From: Nematostella vectensis
Taxonomy: Eukaryota; Cnidaria; Anthozoa; Actiniaria; Edwardsiidae
Direction: 5' to 3'
NCBI RefSeq assembly: GCF_932526225.1
Contig: NC_064036.1
Coordinates: forward strand, 9,865,519-9,929,518
Length of the DNA stretch: 64,000 nt
The translations under genes and the position numbers were made by a program. Of this stretch, positions 24,262-41,971 are shown one piece after another; positions within the stretch are counted from its first letter, which is position 1, and every line of letters starts with the position of its first letter. The notes beneath the pieces are model-generated. The model was not told where the DNA came from. It saw only the letters and a list, made by a program, of their open reading frames with translations, and ran no database searches.

Positions 24262-25803
24262 ATCCTTACTTGCGTCCAGATGTGCAATTGATAATCACAC
24301 AACACTTGATTTGCAAAAACCTTGGTCCTCCCCGTGACGCAAAGCGTAAAGCTTTGTTTTAACTAGAGCGGTTTCCATTTACCCTTGAAATAAAGCGTGA
24401 TAGTTTAAGGGTATTAGTCACTAAAACGCAAAAGAGAACAATAGAATCAGATCATAATAAATGGTAAAACGCCTAAGTGTAGTTCACAGGTTAATAAAAA
24501 TCACTCTACTATATACGATCCCCTTTGTAAGAGCGCACCGAAGACTGCCAGCCAGCTGTCATTTTGAAATGTTTGCTTTTGAATATTGGGGATCCTGTGG
24601 TGCACGAAGAGACTGTGCACTAGGTGGGCTTTACAAACCCCGGCTCCCGCGTTTCGCAAACATGTCCGCGTTCGCAAACATTTCCGAATAACCCAAAATA
24701 AGATTAGTCGACAATCATTCCAACCGGGACTCGAAGTACCAAAAATAATAGAAATATCACTGGTGTACATATATATCTCCCATAAGGATCTTTGTGTCAT
24801 TTTCTTCTCGATGCTGCTCAAATATAGTTTAGACGCCTTTTTTTCATGTACCGTTCTAAATAGATATAGATGAACGACACCGGTTGTCTTATTTGCAACC
24901 GCACCTTGACGGCATCTAAACTGTACCTTGGTGAACTTTCAAGTACCTGCCCTTTCACACCTCGGTAAATGACGTGTCGTGATGCATACACGAGTATTCC
25001 GCTGGACAACCCCATTTTTATGTATTCCATATCTTATTATTAATACTCGTGTATCATATCAATTTGAGCTTCGTGAACGTTGTATCCCTGTGGTGGCTGA
25101 TTAAAACTGGGGAGGGGAGAACCGGTCTAAGATATGTGCAGGGGGTGTGAAATTACGTTACATCGCCTAAGGTTAGAAGAGCAAAAAAAAAACATCGCAC
25201 AATCTGTCCCTTTTACCTTTTTGGATGTTTCAAAATCCGAAACTATACAAAGAAAAACGTCTTTTAGGGCACCTGCGCCTTTCTGTGCAAGAATACACAC
25301 ACAAAAATACACAGTTGCTTAGATCTTGACTATTGCTTTTTAAATTTCGATGGCTTTGTTTGATCTCAGGCGATACCCTTGGGTGCACCCGCGTAGATTT
25401 CAGTTGATCTCGGAACACGACTTTTCACCTATTCTCAGTTTAGCCACCCCAAAAACTGCAGCGCGCAGTTTTTCTATTTTTCAAATCTAGTTAAACTAGT
25501 ACAGTATATATGAGATTACTAAATGTCACGACATTCATCATGGTTAAGCAAGGCCTTTTGTACTTGCATTAGTTCTCCCTCACCTTTTTTAACAATATAA
25601 GTAGGTATGATAGGAAATACAACGCGCATTCATCTAAAGTCTTTACTTTCATAATTTATCTATTACATTGACTACCTAATTTGCACATTGGATATATTTT
25701 ATACTTTCATTTTTATAACATTCTAAGCTAAATATTCTATTGCTTACTTTAAAAATACAAATCCATTTTCATTTCTGTTAATCTAATTACTGCTTGTTCG
25801 ATG

Positions 25804-25907
25804 CAGGGGCGGAAAATGTGGTGAACAATTTAATTGTAATTTTTATATAATTATTGAAGAAGACGGTTGATTTAGACGAGTCCGCACCCTTTACACATCC
25901 GCCCCTG
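25804..25907. mobile_element. MITE family C, copy 2
   Basis: CAGGGGCGGA at the left and TCCGCCCCTG at the right are perfect inverted repeats and match the ends of the element at 14621-14888. The 104-bp inside is AT-rich and unrelated to that copy, so only the termini are conserved. Confidence 0.6.
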
Positions 25908-26208
25908 GCAGGTTTCATCAATCATTATTTTAGGTTTAGGGTCATAAAAAAACTGTCTAAACACCGCTAAGTCAACCAAAGTCAGGTAACTGCTGTCTAG
26001 TAAAATTATTTTGGAAATGTCTTGGACATCTAAAAACCTTCTAGCCTAGATACACGTTTTTATTCTTACCAAACAGACTGGCTATAATAGTCTAATGTCA
26101 CCACAACTGTAATCAAGCATTTGTTTTTTTCAGTTTCAAGAGAAAATGTTTCCTTCCACATCAAGCAGCCGACGCCTTCGATTTCTGTCTTTCCTTGTTC
26201 TTTCGGTT

Positions 26209-29200
26209 TCATCTCCTTTTCCTCTTGTCTGCTCTATGTCCAACAAGATGGCGGGCATAGAGGCTGGGTATAACGAACCCTTTGCGGCAAAAGGCACACT
26301 CATAAACTAGTTGCTTTTTGTGAAGTTGCTTATGCTTGTTGTACGACCACAACCTTCCGAATGACTTCCCGCACAATTTGCACCGGTACGGCTTCTCGCC
26401 TGCATGTGTTCTCTGATGCTCTACGGCTTTGAGAGCCTTGGTGAAGGCCTCCGAGCATAGATGACAGCACATCGGTTTGCCATCCTTGTGACTATACAGG
26501 TGGCGCAGTAAAACTGTCGAGTGAGCAAACCTTTTGTCGCACTTTTTGCAGTGGTACGGCTTCTCATTTGCGTGGACTCGTGAATGAAGATTGAGGTTGG
26601 TGTGCGTTTTGAATGTTTTCCAACATTCGGGCTCATTGCAGACGTATGGTTTAGGGTCTTCGTTGACTACGGAGAACGGATCGTCAACAGAGGATCGTGA
26701 GGGTTTGGGGACAGTCTTTTTTTCTTTGTGTGTCAGTGAATGAATGCTGAGTAGGCGAGACTGGTTGAACGATTTATCACACTTATCGCATCTGTAAGGT
26801 TTGAAATCTTTGTGTGACCTCATGTGCTTCGTTAGCATGGACGACACCTTGAATTTCTCAGAGCAATGGGTGCAGCCAAAAGGTTGATCGCTAGAGTGAT
26901 TTAGCATATGTTCAGATAAATGAGTAGAACGTTTGAATGTCTTTTCGCAAATAACACAGAGATACATATCTCTCTCCGAGTGGATCTTTGTGTGACTTGT
27001 GAAGCTCTCCCAAGACGAGAATTTTTTCTTGCAGCGATTGCACTTCGGAGGTTCTTTACCGGGATGGGAAAGGAAATGGGAAGAAAGATTAGCGTATGAG
27101 CAAAACGGGGCGTCACAAACAGTACAACGACACGCCTCGTCCACTTCAAGGCATTTATGTAAAGATAACTGCCTGGAGTACTGGAACGCTTTACCACAAT
27201 CGGAGCACAAGTATGGTTTCTCACTGGAATGGGAGCGTTCATGGCGGACAAGCGAGCGTGAAGTGGAGTAAGACTTGGAGCATGTAGAGCACTGGAAAGG
27301 TCTCTCACCACGATGCGTGAGCAGATGATCTTTCAGACCAGAGATGCGGCGGAATTTCTTGTCGCACTCTTGACATTTGTAGACAGCGTCTGTCTTGTGG
27401 GTTCTCTGGTGCTTAGTCAATTCTTTTATTTGGTCGAACACATCATCACACAAGACACACCGGTAAATCTTTGTACCGGACTCCTCGTGAGAGTACATGT
27501 GATCAGTCAGCATTTTTTGTCGTGTGTAGGACTTGTCGCACACGTTACATTTGTATGGTTTCTTGCTATGGGTTGTGGTGTGCTTGGTAAGCGCTTCATA
27601 GCACTTGTAGGACTTTCCACAGACGTCGCACTGATATGGTCTGTCTTCCGAGTGCGTTAACATGTGTCTGACCATGCTCCTCGATGTCGTGAATGACTTG
27701 CTGCAGACCTCACAAACGAATGGTGTCTCGCCAGTGTGTTTCAAACGATGGTCATTCAGTTGGCTTTGTCTAGCGAATTCCTGGCCGCATTCCTGGCACT
27801 TGTATGGTTTACTCGCCGAATGGGTAACTTGGTGCGAAGTCAAAGCGTACGATGTCTTGAACGCCTTACTGCAATTGGGACACTTGAATGGACGCTTCTC
27901 AGTGTGAAGAGCTCTATGCCTCGTCATGCAACTTCTACGCTTGAACCCCTTGGTGCATAAGTCACACCTGTACGGCTTGGCATCTTGGTGTACCTTGGCT
28001 ATGTGCTTGGTGAGATCGCTGATCTTTCGGTAGAGGCCGTTACACCAGTCGCACTGGTGCATCACGGATGCTAACGGCTTGTCATCGTCGTCCGAGTTAT
28101 CATCAGAATCTATGTTTTCCTCCTTGGCATTACTACTTTCATCATCACCTTCACTGTCATCGTCGTCTTCGTCGTCATCATCGTGTTCATCTTGTTCACT
28201 CGAAGACGACGAACCGCTCTCGTGTCTGTAGATGTGCTGGATGGCATCACGTGTTCTTCTAGCACTGCGACGACCAGGTGTTGTGACATTGCTCAGGCCC
28301 TTATCCTCTTCTTTGATAGTTACATCGAGTACGTCTTTAACCAGTTCTTTACTTTCAACAGTTTTTGTAGTACCATCAACATCATCATGATTATAATTTT
28401 CGTCGCTCCCTTTAAAATCCCCAATTTTAGCATCGTCTTTAGTGGCATAACTGCCATCACAATGATTTTCATTTTCATTTCCCTTTTCAGCATTGCTCCT
28501 ATTTTCAACATCGTTTTTGTGAAAACCATCGGCATTTTCATCTATATTACCATCCTCTTTATCTCCATCATCGATAGTATCTTCGTGATTATAAACATCA
28601 CCATCTTCATCCCTGAGGACACGTTTACAGTATTTATCCTTGTGACTTTTAGCATTTCGTCCGTCATTGAGCTCATTTTTCTCATCACCCCTCTCCATGC
28701 TTTCATTCTGATCATTCTTCTTGCCTACTTCAAATCTATCATGATCGTGCATGTCAACGTCACCCTCTCTATCAACATCTTCCATTTCAACATCCTCTTT
28801 GTTGTATGGCACATCGTCATTTTTGGGGTTCGTACTGGTAGTTACTTCATCTTGGTTTTTACTAGCATCGTTAATGTCATCATTAAGGTCAGCACTCTTG
28901 CTAACAGCACTGGCAATACCAACATTATCAGCAACGGTTATATCGGCTGGTATTACATTCTCTTTCACGTTGTCATCATCACTATTAGTGCTAAGAATGG
29001 GGACAGCATTAGCATCTGAATCCTTGTGATCAGAACTTCCTACGGCAACATCAGCAGCTTCGGCAAGTACATCATCTTTAACATCACACTTTTTAATGAT
29101 GTCATGATCAGTGACATCACCAGAGTCGTTGACCTTACTGTCAGAACTAGTCGTCATAGCATTACAGCTGATTACAGCCCCCTTGACATCACTTTCTTTA

Positions 29201-29685
29201 ACGTTGCTTTCCTCAGCTATGTATTCAGTTTGGGGAATACATTGACCTGTGTCATTCTCCTTCTGGGCTTTAATGGGGTCTTGTTTCTCACTGGCATCAA
29301 GCTCCTCAGCAATCTGACATTCACTTTCGTTTTCATGCTCATCCATGTTAGCGTCTGGTCTCGGATTATTTGCCTTTTCAAAGTTAGATTCTTTTGGCTT
29401 TGCAGTTTCTGTTTCCATGGCACTGATGCTATCCGGTTGCTCAAACCTGATATCCTGGAGCTCAGTGTAGGCAGAGGAAATGACACCTCCATCTAAAACA
29501 GAGGAGCTACTGCTAATTGCCATTAAAGGGCTGACCTCTTTTCCATGAGGATCACTATCATTTATTACAGGAGGGCCAAAATCTTCTTCCCTCCTAGGGT
29601 TTGCAGCAATTTGGGACAAAATGTCTGTACCACATTCTGAGTAGTTCATGCGTATATGCTCCATTTCTTCATTGGCTGAAAATAC
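26209..29685 (-). CDS. Protein with 21 C2H2 zinc fingers and an acidic N-terminus
   Basis: Probable sequence-specific DNA-binding nuclear protein; no one-to-one orthologue is recognised. From the ATG at 29664 it is 1,151 aa in one coding exon, and an acceptor TTTCCAG at 29686 marks a spliced 5' UTR. The first half is Asp/Glu/Asn-rich and low in complexity, ending in a nearly all-acidic run. The second half has about 21 CX2CX12HX3H fingers, many with TGEKP-like linkers (HTEKRPFKC, HTGETPFVC, HAGEKPYRC). One finger lacks the normal last His spacing (CSDCGKAF...LHKCLE), and one has a longer Cys spacing (CNEPECWKTF). The C-terminus is basic (RADKRKRR). The fingers fall in two blocks separated by a short Ser/Pro spacer. 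There is no KRAB, BTB or SCAN domain. Confidence 0.88.
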   Translation of the reverse strand, partial: VFSANEEMEHIRMNYSECGTDILSQIAANPRREEDFGPPVINDSDPHGKEVSPLMAISSSSSVLDGGVISSAYTELQDIRFEQPDSISAMETETAKPKESNFEKANNPRPDANMDEHENESECQIAEELDASEKQDPIKAQKENDTGQCIPQTEYIAEESNVKESDVKGAVISCNAMTTSSDSKVNDSGDVTDHDIIKKCDVKDDVLAEAADVAVGSSDHKDSDANAVPILSTNSDDDNVKENVIPADITVADNVGIASAVSKSADLNDDINDASKNQDEVTTSTNPKNDDVPYNKEDVEMEDVDREGDVDMHDHDRFEVGKKNDQNESMERGDEKNELNDGRNAKSHKDKYCKRVLRDEDGDVYNHEDTIDDGDKEDGNIDENADGFHKNDVENRSNAEKGNENENHCDGSYATKDDAKIGDFKGSDENYNHDDVDGTTKTVESKELVKDVLDVTIKEEDKGLSNVTTPGRRSARRTRDAIQHIYRHESGSSSSSEQDEHDDDDEDDDDSEGDDESSNAKEENIDSDDNSDDDDKPLASVMHQCDWCNGLYRKISDLTKHIAKVHQDAKPYRCDLCTKGFKRRSCMTRHRALHTEKRPFKCPNCSKAFKTSYALTSHQVTHSASKPYKCQECGQEFARQSQLNDHRLKHTGETPFVCEVCSKSFTTSRSMVRHMLTHSEDRPYQCDVCGKSYKCYEALTKHTTTHSKKPYKCNVCDKSYTRQKMLTDHMYSHEESGTKIYRCVLCDDVFDQIKELTKHQRTHKTDAVYKCQECDKKFRRISGLKDHLLTHRGERPFQCSTCSKSYSTSRSLVRHERSHSSEKPYLCSDCGKAFQYSRQLSLHKCLEVDEACRCTVCDAPFCSYANLSSHFLSHPGKEPPKCNRCKKKFSSWESFTSHTKIHSERDMYLCVICEKTFKRSTHLSEHMLNHSSDQPFGCTHCSEKFKVSSMLTKHMRSHKDFKPYRCDKCDKSFNQSRLLSIHSLTHKEKKTVPKPSRSSVDDPFSVVNEDPKPYVCNEPECWKTFKTHTNLNLHSRVHANEKPYHCKKCDKRFAHSTVLLRHLYSHKDGKPMCCHLCSEAFTKALKAVEHQRTHAGEKPYRCKLCGKSFGRLWSYNKHKQLHKKQLVYECAFCRKGFVIPSLYARHLVGHRADKRKRR

Positions 29686-31129
29686 CTGGAAACACACAAA
29701 TTAATTTAGCTATCTCACTTTTTAATTTTCGCTTTGCCTAGCTTAGGGATCTTGCAAAGTTAAAAAAAATCTGAGAAAAAACAAGATGGAGGAAACCCAA
29801 CCCATCTCTCAATCCGAATTTTTTTAAATGAATTTCACAGGTTCATTGACAGGTTAAAAAATGTAGACCGCCATTGACATAAAATTGACACAAGTAAAAA
29901 AATAAGTGCTTGTCTGGGGCACTCATTTTTCTAGTGCAAGGAGAAGGCAAATTATCGTAAATGCTTGTTTGAATGCCTAGCTTCCAATTAGTGCCTGGCA
30001 CAAAATATTAACTCACACTTTAAAAAAAACACCTCTAACCAAAAATAAATGTAAGGATGACCAAATGCCACCCACAAGATAATTTTATTCTATCACTGAA
30101 CAATAAATAATAGGCACTGAACTATTTGTTGTAGTTTTGTTCTTGTTGAATATTTCACTATTAACTTGGCAATTATTTTTAAATTTCATTCTTAAAAAAC
30201 AGCAACGATTTTTCAAGCAGAGCAAAGCTGAAGCCTTGAAATAAGTTTTAACCCTTCAGGACACATTGTGTTCAAGCAAAGGGCACCCAAGCTCATTATG
30301 ATATGTAGTTTTGTTATACTCAAAAATTAATCAATCTGCAAAGGACTTCAATGAATCATATAGAGAAAGTATAACTTTGCTATATTGATGTATATATCAA
30401 CTAATTAATGGAATTAGAGTTATTGATGTGGTTCAGGATTATGGTAGCTTGGGCTCCCTGTGGTACTTGTGCTTGGGTGGGTGAGGGGTTGAAGCAAGGA
30501 AGAAGGAAGAGAATAGGCTAGTTTATTTTAGTTTTAGTAGTGTTCTACTAAAATTATAATTCATCCTTTTATTCTCATTTTTTTTCTCATGTTTTTTTTC
30601 TCGGACATCTTCTGTGACTAAGTTGATAAGTAGATCAAAGAAATATAATGTGAAATGTCACAAATTAAATTCTGGTCTTCCATCCAATTTGAGCACACTA
30701 GAAAGCGTCGTTGAATAAACGCATACATAGACGATTAATAGAATACGTAATAATTCAGCAGTAAAAATCGAGCAATTGAATAAGCGAAAAGTTTAGGAAA
30801 AGCGGCGATTGCGACAGCTGATTCGAATATATATCGATGTGAATGTACAACAAAAGATTGGGTCTCGATTTGTGTAAAAGAAAAAGGCATCATAAACCCA
30901 AACCCATAAGAAACATGTGATGATGAGAACACTATTTCATAAAGATTGTACAGAGCTGTGCATTTACTAGGCTTGCATACAAGAAAAGCTGCCATGCAGC
31001 AAAAAAAGGCCGAATAAATACAACAATGTAATATGATGCTTGAGTGTGGGAGCCATTTTGTATTGAGCCCAAATCAACATTTGGAACGTTTCCCCGAAAG
31101 ATATTTGTTGCTGGGGGACATTAACTCAC
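29686..31129 (-). other. Probable 5' UTR intron of the zinc-finger gene
   Basis: On the minus strand a good donor (CAAAG|GTGAGTTA) at 31129 could pair with the acceptor at 29686, giving a 1.44-kb intron. The 5' exon would begin upstream of 31130 and carries no long open frame. No other coding exon or repeat of note is visible in the stretch, which is AT-rich. The pairing is an inference. Confidence 0.4.
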
Positions 31130-31753
31130 CTTTGAATGGATTGCAAAGGCAGTGGCTCCCAAATGCGATTCCTGAGAGAATTTAACACGAGATATCACGA
31201 AGAAAAACAATATGTTCGAACGACTGAGGCGACTTTCAATAGAGCTTATTCATCGTGTCGGTCCGAACTAGACCCGAACCAGTTCGAGGTAAAGACGAGC
31301 CAGTCCCGAGTTCTCGCCGGAGATTACACGAGACATTTAGAAGACAATGAGATCCAACTAAGCGTGGGTGGTCATTTGTTTTTGATTCAGCAAGAGCAAC
31401 TTCAGAATACCCCGCCAAAATGGTTATACAAAAGAATTTCACCACGAAACGAAATAATTTTCGATGGTATCGATATCATTCAACTTCGTAATATGCCTTA
31501 TGTATTACGTAATCTTCTCTATTGCACCACGAGCTCAAGATAACCTTCACGGTATATTTGTTGCACCACCAACTGTCCATAAAAATAATCTGCGATCCCA
31601 CCAATAGAAAACCTCGTACTGAAGAGATTTGTATTTTTGCACCAATCACATTCCTTGTACCCAATTAGACTTTTTTTTTATACTGCCTTCTGAGCTTCGT
31701 AGTTCAGAAAATTAGACAAATTTTAGGGATAGGTTCTTTCCACTCGCCAGAAA
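31130..31753. promoter_or_regulatory. Divergent promoter interval, zinc finger / ABCG
   Basis: The candidate first exon of the minus-strand zinc-finger gene begins at 31130 and the ABCG start codon is at 31754, so both promoters probably lie here. A 135-codon open frame at 31136-31543 on the plus strand has no domain and overlaps that exon; I do not call it as a gene. Confidence 0.4.
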
Positions 31754-40342
<8,589 letters not shown>

Positions 40343-40830
40343 GGCAGCGTGTCTTGTTCCGCCATCTTTTGAGTCTGATATCAAATGCTCTTTTACAGGA
40401 ATCATCTTGTGTTATTTTCGATTTGAATTTGTAAAGAAATGGTTGAGAGTGTGCGACTGTCGTGAAAAAACCCATTCTAGAAGAGAAAATTGAAATAAGT
40501 TTCAAGTGTAACAAAATAAGTTCATACCAAAGGTAGACTAGGTTATGTTTAAGTGTTGTATTTCAGTAAACGTTCATGCCTTTACATATAAACAAGATAT
40601 ATTTAGAATATTTATTTGTGAAGTATTTCTTTTCAAATGTTACCTGAACTGCTTGACAGTGAGGTTCAAAGCAAAAAAACCTTTGTTTGTAATTTTCTGT
40701 GTTAAAGTAACTAATAAAGACGTGTGGTTTTATTCTTGTCATGCTTGTTATGTTATGTTTCTATTCTAAGGTAAGATTAGTTATAAAAATGGTAGTTCAA
40801 CTCAAAACTCTCGCTCAAAACCATGCAGAA

Positions 40831-40977
40831 CAAAGTGACCAATCACAGTGCGGAAACAAAGTGACAATCACAGTGCGCAAACAAAGTGACCAATCACAGT
40901 GCGCAACAAAGTGACCAATCACAGTGCGCAACAAAGTGACCAATCACAGTGCGCAAACAAAGTGACCAATCACAGTT
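40831..40977. repeat. 25-26-bp tandem repeat with CCAAT motifs, about 6 copies
   Basis: The unit is ACAAAGTGACCAATCACAGT followed by GCGCAA. Small length differences separate the copies. All but one contain GACCAATCA, a CCAAT-box-like core on the plus strand. It lies about 500 bp downstream of the ABCG stop codon. Confidence 0.85.
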
Positions 40978-41274
40978 TTTCTAAAGATTCTGTATCATAT
41001 TTTGTGAAGCACAGTGATTTCGGTTTTATTTTTAATACTAGTGTGTCTTTACTAGAGTGTGTATGACGATATTTTCCTCATCTTTATGTTATTTTATGCT
41101 TTAGCAATAGATTGAAGTCGGTCTTATAGTAGGATTGATTGATTCAGTGGCTCTAGTTCACTAATAATTTACATCTTATTGACATTGAGTCTTTAAATAA
41201 TAACATTGTACTGATGAGCAATCAGATCGCACGGCAGTGGCGATGCGATGCTAGAAACCGCTCCAGTCCTGTAA

Positions 41275-41523
41275 CCTATTTCAAATAACGTTGTCAGTGC
41301 AAACGGCAAATGGCGATTTGTCAAATGGTAGTTCTCCTATCAAAAAACGCCATAGAACTTGTCAAATTTCTACTGACTGTAGAAACGTGAATAATTTCTG
41401 CGATTATATTACCTATCATTATTATTCTTACAAAAAATATACCCATAAGCAGTTATTGGTCTTAGAACTGCCCTCTTCCGATTGCCATTTGCCATTTGCA
41501 CTGACAACTTTTATTGAAATAGG
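41275..41523. mobile_element. MITE with CCTATTTCAA ends
   Basis: The left arm reads CCTATTTCAAATAACG then TTGTCAGTGCAAACGGCAAA. The right arm is its inverse: TTTGCCATTTGCACTGACAA then CTTTTATTGAAATAGG. The arms are about 40 bp in a 249-bp element with no transposase frame. Confidence 0.75.
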
Positions 41524-41971
41524 TGTATACTTGCGGATGGATACCAGTGTATATACACCGAAACTGGCACAGGCCTCATGAATAATAATCATACTCAAAT
41601 GCCCATTATAGCAAATGCTAATCATTACTTACTCGACTAACCTTTTGTGATACAAAACGACAAAGATTTCAGTTTAGACCACTAATTCAGTCATTCTTTG
41701 ATGTGAGTACAATGGGCTGTCATGATAAATATTCAATCCTGGGTTACAGCCATTTTTAGAAACTGAAATAATTTTTATCTCGGAGTAAGGAGTGTTATTA
41801 ATTTAATGCTAAAATCGTTTCTGCGCCCCCGCATATGGACAGACGAGCACAGAGCATGCATAGCATCCGGAAGTTCCCGTTGCCTTGAGCACCAACACGA
41901 GATACGCATTTTCAGCACATTTTTATTTTTCCACAAAATTTGACCGGGGTTTTTAACATTTATCTGACAAA

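Larger units (their letters stand above)
22905..26208. other. Convergent intergenic region BICRA / zinc finger
   Basis: It contains the 3' ends of both convergent genes. An AATAAA near 23261 is a candidate BICRA poly(A) signal. Two inverted-repeat elements lie at 23767-24261 and 25804-25907. The short open frames have no recognisable domain or splice partners, and I see no further gene. Confidence 0.55.
40343..41971. other. Intergenic region ABCG / amino-acid transporter
   Basis: It holds the ABCG 3' UTR (an AATAAA lies near 40711), a CCAAT-containing tandem repeat (40831-40977), an inverted-repeat element (41275-41523) and the transporter promoter. No coding exon is seen. Confidence 0.55.

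Noticed and set aside
28183-29019. 278-residue hydrophobic open frame on the plus strand
   Set aside because: It is the antisense shadow of the Asp/Glu/Asn-rich half of the zinc-finger gene; GAT/GAA-rich codons read as Ile/Phe/Val on the other strand.
31136-31543. 135-residue open frame upstream of the ABCG gene
   Set aside because: No domain, no splice connection in frame to the ABCG exons, and it overlaps the probable 5' exon and promoter of the opposite-strand gene.
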